This document shows positions 1 through 10,900 of a stretch of DNA of 64,000 nt, piece by piece. The position numbers and the translations under genes are program-made. This DNA comes from Sarcocystis neurona (taxonomy: Eukaryota; Apicomplexa; Conoidasida; Eucoccidiorida; Sarcocystidae). Under the pieces are notes generated by a model. It searched no databases, was not told the DNA's origin, and saw only the letters and a list, made by a program, of their open reading frames with translations. Numbering within the stretch: position 1 is the first letter of the stretch; every line of letters starts with the position of its first letter. Where the stretch lies: contig KL647288.1 of the NCBI GenBank assembly GCA_000727475.1, positions 5,268,320 to 5,332,319 on the forward strand, in the 5' to 3' direction.

Positions 1-3000
1 ATTGAAGCAGCAGTCTACGGCTGACATCTTCAAGTTTCTCTACAGCACGCTGACCGCCATGTAGTGCCGTGTGTACAGCGGCAAACATCGTCTCCTCATC
101 TGCCTTCATTTTTATTTTTGTTCTCGCTGTTTTGTAGGCTTCCACAATGTCTTTCACGCTGTCTGCTGGCATTTCGGCTGCTTCCTCGACAACAGCCACC
201 TCGACCGCCGCTGCTGCGGCCGCTATAGGAGAAACAGCATCAACGGCACCTGCCCAATAGGAGGGGAGCGTAATACAGAAACCGCAGTCGCCAGCTGCTG
301 TCGCTGCCGCCTGACCTTCTGCTTCGGCTGCGCCTAGAAACGACGTCTTTGGTTCGACTAGCTGTTTCCACCAAAACGTCTTTAATCCCTTTGTCAACTG
401 CTCCCATCCCCCTGCTGCTGCGGTTGCGGTTGCTCTCTTCTCAGCGGCTGCTCCTCGTGCAAGCGAGTGACGCCCTTCTCCTGTTGCTTCTGATGCTCCT
501 CTCTTAGCCGTCCAGTTGCCGCCATTGCTGCTGCTGCTGTGGCCGCGGTGGAGTCCCAAACGCCTCGTAACTAGATCCACATGATCTAGGGCCTCCGCTG
601 CAGGTCCTCCTACCGTCCAAGCTGCTTTAGGATTTACTCCCAGTGCTGCTGCAGCTGTGCTAGTGCTGCTGCTGTTGATACAGTCTCTACTGCCGCCACC
701 ATCGCTAGTGCCTCTGCTGTAGTTGCTTCCACCGCTACCACTGCCGCCGCCAGCTCCGCTGCTACTGGTGTCACCGGTGCTGCTGCTACTGCTGCTGCTG
801 CGTCCTCTGCGACTGCGACCTCCGTGTGCTGTGTCATCTGCACTCCTTGCGTCGCCTCTGCTACCACGCCTATGTCGCGGTATCCTTGGCTGCGACACGC
901 CTCTCTCTGCATTTGAATGCGAAAGCGACTCTCCTATCAGGACGGGTACGGTAGCGTCGGAATGAAACACTTGCGGTTTCTGCTCTATTTCGTCCACCAG
1001 CGGGTGGCACTGCTGCTGTTCCGCCGCTGATGGCGTATCACAAGAGGAATGCATGCAGGGCATCCAGCTGCAGCAGGAAGCAACAGTGCTTCTCGTTCTT
1101 CTTCCCTTGGTGTTGCGCGAATCACCGGGAGCAGAGCTGGGACTACTGCAGCAGCCGCAGCTGCTATCACCTGCTGTCGCTGCTCCTGCATTTCCTGATG
1201 CCAGCCACCCTCCGGATGCATCGCAGGAGGATGAGGATGATGCAGCACCAGAGTCAGCAGATGAAAAACTACCGGGTGCAGAGGACGACGAGGGAGGAGT
1301 GGAGGCGGAACGACCAGACAAAGGCGAGTTGGAGGACGAGGAACAAGACCCGTACGGAGATGAAGAGTGTTTCACAGTGGAAGAATCAAGAACGATGGGA
1401 CAACTTTTTAAAAAATCCGCCGCCTCTCCAACATGCAGACTGGTTGTATCACCTTGCACAGGTGCACCTGTCCTGCACGCTAACGAAAATACCTTTTGCT
1501 TCCTCCCTCCGCTGCAGTGGGCTACAGCCACCGGTGTTCCCACCTTCTCTGTAGCAGCAGCTGCCCCAGCCGGATTTCCGTGCCTGCCTGGGTCCTGCAT
1601 TGCTTCCCCTCCACGGTGGAAATCAAGCGGCTTTGCTTTTTCTGCGGCGTACAAGTAGGAAGTGCTGTCTTTCACGTGCCGCAAATAGTGCTGCCGCTGT
1701 TGCGGCTCCTCTTCCTCCTCTAAAACGTCTTGGTGTTGCGGTCGAACGAGGTGCTGCTGTGACTGTTGCCGCTGCAGTCCGTGCAGCTCCGAGTATATCC
1801 AAGGGCGCTGCAGACCCCGCTGCTGCTGCACGGGGAGCTGCTGCGGCAAACACTCTCCGCGATTTGCGCACGCCTGGTGCTCAAGCAGTTGACTGTCGCT
1901 GCTGTCTGTCGCCTTCTTCACAGGAGCCCTATGAGTAGTAGACGCAGCAACAAGGCAGTGCTCGCCCTGCTGCTGAACATTGCTCAGAGCGTCGAGCAGT
2001 TGTAGTTCTTTGCTTACGTCTGCGTACAAAGTCTCTGTTACGCTGCCGCTGTCACAACTGTTGGCTCCCTCCTCCTCTGCTAGTGCCGCTGGATTAGGTT
2101 TCCATGCTGCTCTAGCCGCTCCTGTGCACTGGTGCTTCAGGGAAGGAAAGGCTCCAGTATAACCAGCAGCCGTTGCACCATCAGCCTGGAAGCCGCGCTG
2201 AGAGACTTGCTGTCTCCTTCTTGGAGCTGAGGAGAAAATAGAACCATTCAGGGTTGCACGAGATGAGAAAGCGCCAGCGGCAGCAAGCACGCTGGTGTGG
2301 CCGTCTACAGGATCTCCAGTTGATGTTGCTCGTGCTGACGTGCCAACAGACGGAGAACAGACCCTGCAGCCGGAAGTTGCCGGTTTCAAACAGCCGGCTG
2401 CCGATGACACTGAGCGTCGCCCTGGAGCTGCTAGAGGAGAATGTCTTCCTATCGCGTGTCGGCAGCTGCAGCACCTCTCTCCATGCTCGCTTACCGAGCA
2501 GCGGGCATCACTAGGAAGAGGGGGATCTGGCAATTCCAGCAGCACATGCGGAGGAGGAAAAAGCAGCGTATCCCCCCGCGGCGGTAGGGCTGTTGTTACT
2601 GCGCTGGCCATTGCTGCTCCAGCGGTGGAGCTACGTTTGGACTTGGCGAGCGATGTGCGAGATTTCCACTGCAGAGAAGCGCAGGAGGGAACAGGTGGAA
2701 TTGTATACCTTTTGCTTGCTTTTCTTCTTTTTGTTCGGCTGTCGCTGCAGTTCACGCTGTTGCAGTGTTTCTTCCCGTGAAATTTCTCTGGATGGCAAAC
2801 AAGGCACTGAGGATGGTCGTAGCTCGGGGGACGCTGTGGATCAATGGCACGGTCAATGGCAGGGAATACAGGAGCAGAAGTACGATTTTGAGAAGTCGTG
2901 CTTTTTCGTCTACTGGAAGAACGACGGCTGTACTTGTGCTTCTTCTCCATCTTAGGGGTAAACCGCCGCCCCAGCAGCGAAAGCCGGGGAGAAATGGTGC

Positions 3001-3568
3001 TTTCTGTTCTCGCCTTAGAACTTGACGCGCCAGAAGCCGAAACGGTGGAGGAGTGACGACGGTGACACGCAGAAGACTTGATTTTTGAGGTGTCTGACGT
3101 AGCGGAAGAGTTATTCGAGCTCCAAGACGAATGGGGGCTAGACACGGAAGCGGAGGCAGAGGAGATACTCCTGCTGCTGCCACGGCTGTTGCTGCTGGTG
3201 TCGCTATCGGTGCCGTTATAACTACCACTGTCGCTGCTGTTGTTAGTGCCGCTGTCTTCCGCGGAGGAGCGTTGCCTCGAAACTGCGATTGCCATACCTT
3301 CGAGCTTACTTGGTGACAACGATGCGGTAGCATTGCTGCATCGTGATAGACGTCTACTACCTGTTGAATTCCTACTACTACTAAGAGGGCGACGCATGCG
3401 GTGACCTGTATGTCTGCTGCTGCTGCGGGCGTGGGGAGTCAAAGAGGATTCATGTCCTTGGACGTTGCGCTTCGCTATATTCTCACAAGAAGAAGAAGCA
3501 TATGCCGCAGAGGGATAAAGACGTGTGTCTGGATCTGCAGGAGCAGAAGAGGAGGACGCTGGCGCCAT
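1..3568 (-). CDS. Large Ser/Ala-rich hypothetical protein, 5' part only (runs off the left edge)
   Basis: One frame stays open on the minus strand from the ATG at 3568-3566 to the window edge, giving at least 1189 codons. I do not recognise a family. The first third is Ser-rich with many Arg/Lys. A Cys/His cluster near residues 250-275 (CLVCHPEKFHGKKHC followed by NSVNC) could bind zinc, but matches no finger I know. The middle has acidic Gln stretches and poly-Ser runs. The part nearest the edge is Ala-rich and then turns helical (DSVKDIVEAYKTARTK), which may mark the start of a folded domain beyond the window. The frame is open upstream of this ATG to a TAG near 3714 with no earlier ATG, so this start is favoured, but an upstream exon cannot be excluded. 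Other frames over this interval are short or Cys/Leu-rich shadows. Coding status is secure; function is unknown. Confidence 0.75.
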   Translation of the reverse strand, partial: MAPASSSSAPADPDTRLYPSAAYASSSCENIAKRNVQGHESSLTPHARSSSRHTGHRMRRPLSSSRNSTGSRRLSRCSNATASLSPSKLEGMAIAVSRQRSSAEDSGTNNSSDSGSYNGTDSDTSSNSRGSSRSISSASASVSSPHSSWSSNNSSATSDTSKIKSSACHRRHSSTVSASGASSSKARTESTISPRLSLLGRRFTPKMEKKHKYSRRSSSRRKSTTSQNRTSAPVFPAIDRAIDPQRPPSYDHPQCLVCHPEKFHGKKHCNSVNCSDSRTKRRKASKRYTIPPVPSCASLQWKSRTSLAKSKRSSTAGAAMASAVTTALPPRGDTLLFPPPHVLLELPDPPLPSDARCSVSEHGERCCSCRHAIGRHSPLAAPGRRSVSSAAGCLKPATSGCRVCSPSVGTSARATSTGDPVDGHTSVLAAAGAFSSRATLNGSIFSSAPRRRQQVSQRGFQADGATAAGYTGAFPSLKHQCTGAARAAWKPNPAALAEEEGANSCDSGSVTETLYADVSKELQLLDALSNVQQQGEHCLVAASTTHRAPVKKATDSSDSQLLEHQACANRGECLPQQLPVQQQRGLQRPWIYSELHGLQRQQSQQHLVRPQHQDVLEEEEEPQQRQHYLRHVKDSTSYLYAAEKAKPLDFHRGGEAMQDPGRHGNPAGAAAATEKVGTPVAVAHCSGGRKQKVFSLACRTGAPVQGDTTSLHVGEAADFLKSCPIVLDSSTVKHSSSPYGSCSSSSNSPLSGRSASTPPSSSSAPGSFSSADSGAASSSSSCDASGGWLASGNAGAATAGDSSCGCCSSPSSAPGDSRNTKGRRTRSTVASCCSWMPCMHSSCDTPSAAEQQQCHPLVDEIEQKPQVFHSDATVPVLIGESLSHSNAERGVSQPRIPRHRRGSRGDARSADDTAHGGRSRRGRSSSSSSSTGDTSSSGAGGGSGSGGSNYSRGTSDGGGSRDCINSSSTSTAAAALGVNPKAAWTVGGPAAEALDHVDLVTRRLGLHRGHSSSSNGGNWTAKRGASEATGEGRHSLARGAAAEKRATATAAAGGWEQLTKGLKTFWWKQLVEPKTSFLGAAEAEGQAAATAAGDCGFCITLPSYWAGAVDAVSPIAAAAAAVEVAVVEEAAEMPADSVKDIVEAYKTARTKIKMKADEETMFAAVHTALHGGQRAVEKLEDVSRRLLLQ

Positions 3569-6500
3569 AGTGCAAGCACATAGAAAGGATACAACTGTTA
3601 CTCTGCGGCACGCACAATGGCGACAGGGTACGTGAAAGACCGATACACACACACATACACACACGAGCCGAGGAGGACTGCACGTTGTGGAGGCAGACTT
3701 GCGAGGCAAGGCCTACTTCAAGAAGAAGCGCTCGGCTGCGAGTGTCGGCAAATAGTGGGCGCGACTTACACCTAGGCTTCGATGACGCAGGAAGAACAGT
3801 GGGTTGTTTTCAGGGACGAGTCGGCGAGAGTCTAGATGTAGAGAAAAGTGAAACCTGTTATAGACGTTTAACATGAGCCTACACACACGTCTACAAGCGT
3901 ATGCGTATGTGTAGAGAGAGCCAGCACGAGAAAGAAATATGTGTGCGTACAGGTACGTGGAAGTGTAGCGTGAGGCCCCTGCCGGTGCCCGTGGAAACCT
4001 GGGAGACACACTGGTACATCCGGCGAACTGCATGCAGAGATGTTTTTCTTGAAAGGAAACCTTATACAGTAACTCGTGAAAGCTGGGGATACAATTCTGC
4101 TGAAATAGGAAAAAGCACTTGCATGAAGGTTTCCGGCGGCGTAGTCGAGCGCGAGGCGCTTGACGTCGGCACCGACAGTGAACCGCAGCAGTTTGTGTGA
4201 CCACGAAAATAGCAGTCATCCAACGAATAAAGGTGGACCCGTGGAAGGGCTGTAGCGAACTCGAACTCACATGTACATGTAGTAATCAGAAGTGTCGCTG
4301 CTAGGGGCTCCCTGCTGCAACAATTAAGCGCGGTTCCTCGTGTCTGGCGCGGCCGCTCGCTAGCCAGCGGCAATGGTGCAAGACGCGGTCGAAGCCCACG
4401 AATCAGCGCGTGCTCGGCGCGGCCGCTAATAAGTTGCATATCTTACAAAACTGTTTCAAATAAAAGACACACGTTCGAAGGCGTTGAACAGGGACATTAT
4501 GCTCAACTTCTGCAGGTGGGGGCCCGGCAGACGACGCTTCCGCGCGGCGGGTGCGTACGCGCGGGAGAAATCCCGGCAATTGTAAGAAGACGCCGTCAAA
4601 CGGTTAGCGTCCTAAGGTGTACCACCGAGGTGCACGCTTCAAAAGGTCAATGAAGTGCTAAAGGAATACACCCTGCCATCGGAGCACGAGCAAAAGGGAG
4701 GACTGGCAAGCAGGGGACACAACATCATACGATACGGGCGACGCTTGACGAAGTTAGCCACCTGCACCGGAGTTCACCGCTAGCCACTCACTGCCTCGTC
4801 GATCAGAGCCCAACAGAGGATCATCCCTTTTCACATGACAGCAACAAAAGAGCGAATCTAACATCTAGAATAGCAGTCTACAGACCTCGAAAAAGGTTTG
4901 ATCGTAGCTGCATGAGGTCCGCACATATTCGTGAGCGTCTCTCAGGAACAGAGAAGGAGCCGGCAAGTATGCGCACCGTGAAGAGCACGCAGTCTCTGTT
5001 TCCGCAGCCATGATATGTGGAGTAGTGATCGATCCCGTATATTCTCTCTCTGGATGTATACACAAGAGAAGCACAAAGCCATCACCTCGATCATCACTCC
5101 TGCAGATGTTCAGTGCACCAAGGACGCACAGATATGTCATAAGGAGAACAATCACTCTTTGTCACAAGACATTCACAGAAAGAAGAGAACGGCAGCTCAG
5201 AGCAGAGAGTCCGTGTAGCTGGTTGCCTGACACCGATAGCTAGCCACCCGCTAAGGCCTCAACGAGGTAGCGCACAGTCTGAGAGAGAAGTCGACGAGAG
5301 CCGACAAACCGTAGGCCCTGGTTTTTCGTCGCTATACACTGGCTACGATCAATCGATAGAGCTTCCCGGTAAGGTTGTGCTACATGAATTTTAACGATCT
5401 CCCGATGGATTTTGCTGGACGGCGAGATCCGCGCTGACTCGACCCGGATGAATTTCCATGCAAACCGCCCGCCCACACTGAAGACGGCGCTGCCTGCGAG
5501 TCCTCGAGAGCACTCCACTTAGACACACGGAAGAGGGGGACGATAAGAGAAGCAGAAATTTGTTGTGGAAGAGCGAGACGTGCGCACAGGTGATATGAAA
5601 ACAGCACGTTGCCCGCAAAAGTGCCAAGACGTGTATAAAGGGTAGCAGCCGGGCGCCCCCACGCTAGTTACTATACGCATCTGTAGAGCGCAGAAGCCAT
5701 TCACGACATGTAAGTTGCACACTCCGCAGAACACACCCAGCGTGTGATGATTTCTCACGGTAGATATGAGTGACATCCGAGATGCATCTGGCTTTCCTAA
5801 ATCTCACCAGCTCAGAGTAGACATATAAAGAAGACGACCTGCTATTTTGTCTAAAAGAGACACTTAGACAAAGGTTTCATCGTGACCCGCGCAAATCGTT
5901 CAAGCGTGCGATTTTTCGATTTCCCGGAGACTTGTGTGATAATGTCAGAATGAGACTTTCTCTTCAACAGAAAAAGAGGAATAAGGGGCGCAACACGTCT
6001 TCATTCGCTAGAAATATCATACTCTCCTGGAGTTGACATCTCTCTGAAGCCATTGACTGAATTTTACGCGTTCTTCTCCGACAGCGTACTTGATCTGTAC
6101 TTGAGAACACAAACGTGAGCTCGAAGAAGTGATTTCCACCTCTGGCTACTTTTTAAGATATGGACGGATGGCTGCACGGTGGTCATAGCAAATTCACTAA
6201 CTTATGGAATTGCGTCAATGCCTGTGTGTCTGCCCCATACGCAACGATGGAGTGCCTGCGCGCCCACGTTCACAAGTGTAGTTCTTCGAATAGCAAAAAG
6301 GTTCTGCCGGTTCTCTTTGGGCGAATGGACTTGATAAAACGGATTGCTACTGGCAGTACACTGGATACGTCGCCAAGGATCGCTTACAAATCTACGGAAA
6401 TCCTGAAATCCTGCCTCTGTGCACTTGGGCACACACTCGACACTGTGGTCGCAGGTTTTGCCGTTTTTGCTGGTGATCGGAGACCTGTTCGAAGAAAGTG

Positions 6501-9500
6501 CATTCAAAAAGTGATGCATTTCGCCTCCGCAGCACAACACACTCGCCTAAGACTATCAGCACGCAGGTGGTGTACTATGACACGGGGCTTCTACCGGCGC
6601 CTGCGCATTCTCTCCTAGTCCTTTGGCTTGCACGTTCTGGCCTCGTAATCTCTGCGACTCGACGCATGTAAGTTCACGTAGATCGCTCGTACAATGGTGA
6701 CAGCCGATTCTTCATACATATCAGAAGCGTGCGCGGACTGACACAGGGTGCAAAACGAGCCTGAAAGTCGACGCTGCACAGACTAATGTGTATGTTCTGT
6801 AAGGTGAGCTGAAACTGCGGATGCAGGCCGCCTGCGTGTCCTGCGGCGGTTTATCTGTTTCTCCTCCACACAGAGAAATTGGCGTTTGTCTTTTGTGCAG
6901 CGTAGTCGTAGCCGCTCGTACAAGGCTACGATTCAAGCATCCCCGGCAGACAATTTTGTCACGTGTAACGTTTGCTGGATTTCGTCTGAATTCAGCAGTG
7001 GCGCAACGTGCGGAGCCGGAGATTTGCACTAGGTGGGCCTCTGAGCGGATTGCGACCAAGTAATCATACACCTATGTACGACGTCTGCAAGTTGTGAGCA
7101 GATCAGCGAAACTGCGAGCAAATGTAACATGGTGATTCGTCGGTCTTGCAGGCAGGTTGCTCCCGTGCTGCGCTACCCACGCAGGCGCACGCCCGACATC
7201 CTCGTAGGCGACTTTGGGACGGCTTTGCCTTCAGGATTAAATGAAGTAATGGTCGTGGAGAAACTGCGTAAACGTGTACGTAATTGAGAGTACGGGGCTC
7301 TACATGCTGCTGACAGGTCTATGCTGACTGTTAGCTGCTGCCCGTACTTGCATGCCCTTGACACTATTTGTGTCCCGTACCCCAGCCTTATTCCTGCAAG
7401 GCTTCTCTGGTCAGTGGGAAGGTACACGAGCACACGCAGGCGTCTCTTCAGAATAGCGATTCTAGACTGTGCACGCTCTCACATAGAAGAGTACACCGAT
7501 ACACCGAGATAGCGGCGAAACGAAAGAAAGAACTCTGTGCCATTTACCTTCCATCACCCGCTTACTTGCGTCAGCAGGTAAGCTGCTGAACGTCACGTTC
7601 AGTGACGTCCGGAAAGATGTTGCCTTGGACGTACAGAAAAAGGTTTAATCGCTTAATCGAATGAATAACAACACCGGAGAGGTAGTCCGTGTGGCGGAGT
7701 GCCGCCGCGTGTCTTATGGCGCGCGTACATTGTGAATAAACACATGCCTACCTACACCGTTCCATCGCACTACGTTCTGAAGACTGTTGTTCATGCATTC
7801 GGTGCCTGTCGTCTAAATTCAGCCGTTTCATAAAGCCTGATGATATTGAATTATTCGTTCGTTGTCGTATTTAAAGAGAGTCCCCGTTCAGTCCAGTGTT
7901 ACGCCTTCTGTGTTCCATCACATCGGGCACAAAGTTCTTGAGCGCTTTTTCCAGTTCTCGGCGAGATCGTTGACTCTGTTCTCCTCACTAGCAGGAATTT
8001 GGACTTCGGTGGCGATGTGCATTCCTCTTCGAAGCACACGGGTACGTATATACCATCTCTCTTGCTGCTGGTCTGTACTTCAGCAACAAACATGAGAATT
8101 TTGAGGCAGACCACCTGAACGGAGTTCGGCTTTCAAATGATAGCTACGGTAAAGAGTTTGCTCTGTTTCTTGACGTCCCATCTCTCTAGATGTCACAAAT
8201 ATTTACGTCTTGCCGTTAAGGACGATAGGCCGCGCACACTACAAATTTCCATCTGGTGAGACTCAAGAGCATTATTGTAGACCAGTGCGAGATACAGCTA
8301 CATTTGCGAGTCTTTGATTGTTGCCCAGCAGAGCGTTCAAAGATTTCGTAGAACTCCAAATTTCTACAGAACAAGAGCAACTCACAGAACCAGTACTCTG
8401 GCATGCTTGCGTCATGATCCACTACAATCTTGGAGTTCACATTAACGGGTTCACACGCGAAGGTCAACCATCTGTTCTCACACATGCGAGAACAATCGCA
8501 TCTCTGTTCCAAGGCCTACTCTTGTATATGCATGTATGGTTTATGGGTGCACTTTCATGCGCACGCATGTTTAGTTGCGACTCTTCACTCACGACGCCAG
8601 TGGTGAATGATCTGCAGGTTCCACATAAATAGAGAGATGCCATGCGATCTATGCCACGGCTCAAAGTCTGGACCACCATCCTCAAATGATTTCTGTTTCG
8701 TGAGTCTCCACATAGACACCCATAGGCATGTACACCCACGCCCGTGTACACATGTTCATGAATATACATATATTTGTATATGTATGTGTACCTTTATACA
8801 TTAGTTCACGGACTCGCTGACACACTATTACGTGGTTGAGCACGTTGATGCAAACGCCTGTGCGTATGTACACACACGTGCGTACCTACGTGTATGCATT
8901 GTGTGAACCGGCCTGAATACACAAATGCAGGTGCGCCTACGTACTGACGCATAGGCTTGCCTACGCGAGCGCCCTCCGACTTTGCAGATGGTGGTTTCGT
9001 ACTATTCGTTAAAACATGTGTACAAGGATGTACAAAAATTGCTGCACGCGTGCAGCTGCTTACGTAGTATGTACACACGTAGCTGTAAATGTATCATTAT
9101 CCTTGTCAGCCCAAACACGCGTATACACCGGGACAAATATATGGATATTTGCACGTGAATACAGTGAACTGTTCAGGCGTACAGATGACGTTGTCGTTCT
9201 GCCTGACGGAAAAAGTGACGTCGGTGTCCGTGCCGGGCAGCCTGCACTCGAGCTCCATGCAGGCGCCGATCCGTTCGTACATTGTACATTCACTCAAAAA
9301 GGGAGATACAGGCACAATTACTTACACACATTCACACATACGTACACTGGTAGTGTGTGTCGTTTATTTGTGCATACCACATATCCGTCTATGTACGTGC
9401 GATGGTGTCCGGATAACTGACCCCAACTCAGAGATTAGGGCCATGCACTCTTCCCCTGGCCATAGGTGGAGGTGCGATTCTAGTCAAAGCCGTGAGAATC

Positions 9501-10079
9501 GTGAGCCAGTTGTCCTTGCGTGTACACACACACATATGCATATGTCTGCAGAAGAATATTAGTTTATCTCTTCATGTGGAGGTACGGATCTGCGCGCTCA
9601 AGGTTGCCTCCATGGGGCACGGTGTTTGTTTGTGTACGAAGGTGGAGTGCCGGTCACCATCGTACTACAGATGACTGCATACGAAGGCGAGCGAGACATC
9701 GTACTAAAGTACCACATAGTACCTGATGCTCGTACAGGCGTAATAGGTACTCTCCCGTACAATAGTGCGTACAGATCGCTACACACGCTTTTGCGTATGC
9801 TGTGCACGACTATGGATCTGCAACGCCAGGCAGCATGTTCCGGGCGCTACTTGGACGAGATCGCGAAACAAGTGCGCACATAATCAAGAATATTTATCCG
9901 TACTTTTCGTCGAACGGATTTTGTGCGACTCCAGGCAGCGTTCATGAAGTCTGTAATACTATCCATTGTTGAATGTTATTCCGTGTCTTCACGTCGTATC
10001 CCTTTACGCATGTGTGCCCCTGTTGCAAGTCGCCAACTGTAATTTTCCCCTACGGCTGTGACGTGTGCTGCTGTTATGG
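3569..10079. other. Gene-poor interval
   Basis: No frame exceeds about 185 codons and none has the Ala/Gln/Ser composition or splice signals seen in the genes here. From about 8.7 to 9.6 kb the sequence drifts into TGTACACACG/TATATG dinucleotide-like repeats. The longest candidates are a 152-codon plus ORF at 6160-6618 and a minus ORF at 3713-4270. Both lack recognisable domains and I do not call them. The segment 4062-4439 on the minus strand could hold a 5' exon of the left-hand gene, without decisive evidence. Confidence 0.5.
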
Positions 10080-10900
10080 TCACCGGCCAGACCTGAGGCT
10101 GCCTGCATTGCTGCTGATGCTTCGCCGCTGTCGCGGCCGGTGATGCTGTAGTTCGTTGTATTGCTGCTGCTGCCGATGTTGGCGGAAACTCGTGCTACTG
10201 CACCGTTTGCTGTGAGTCTTTTCTCTCCCGACGTTGCTGCAACGGGGGCTGCTAACTGTGCTGCAGGTGGTCCCGCTGGTTTTATTCTGCCCGCTCTTCT
10301 TGCCTCTTGCTGCTTGGGGGTGCTGCTGGTGTCTATTGCGCTTCGAGTGTGTCACTTCTCGATGATTTCGTGTAGGCAGTTTGGCTTGGTGAGTCAGAGG
10401 GTGTTGTATAGGTATCTCTGATCGCTCCGTTGGTTAGAAATCTCTCTAGTTCACCCCGCGGGATCCTCTTTCTCTGGCAGCCATGACCTCTCCGTCGTGC
10501 CTGTCTGAGGGATGGTTCCACAGTATCGGCAAGATACTGCAGCCGCTCGCAACGGGTGCCCGAGAGGGCTGCTCGCAGCAGCAACGGCGGGGCTGCTGGG
10601 ACTGCAGCAGCTCCGTCGTCCGTGTCTGCCAGCAACGAGCTGTAGAACTAACTTTTTTATCGCTCCGGTTCAGATAATCTGCTGCAGCGGCGAATGACTT
10701 TCCGTCGTTGCCGCTGCCTTCGCGGTTCGTGCGTTGTTGCTGCCGTGGCTGATTGGTTCTGCAATTCCCGTAGCTGCGGATCTGTGCCGCGTTCGCTTGC
10801 TCCTGCTAGTGCGGCAACTCCAAGCGAACTCCCGCCCTACAGCTCCGTCGACAGCATCCCTTTTCGTGTCAGATGGAACTTGTAGTCAAATTGTCTCCGG
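10080..10900 (-). pseudogene. CAG-rich coding-like patch, possibly decayed exons
   Basis: This 0.8 kb patch has the triplet texture of the genes in the window but no long frame. On the minus strand the plausible reading is split in three. One piece near 10690-10880 (VGREFAWSCRTSRSKRTRHR and on, ending in a stop) is followed by an open stretch at 10333-10635 (LSGTRCERLQYLADTVEPSL, then LERFLTNGAIRDTYT) that ends in a stop. A third stretch at about 10040-10345 (SANIGSSNTTNYS) lies in another frame. The frame changes could be introns or decay; I see no clear donor/acceptor pair. Ala/Leu-rich plus-strand ORFs in the same place are probably shadows. Function unknown, strand uncertain. Confidence 0.25.

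Noticed and set aside
6160..6618. 152-codon plus-strand ORF in the gene-poor left region
   Set aside because: No domain, no compositional similarity to the genes here, antisense also open, no splice context.
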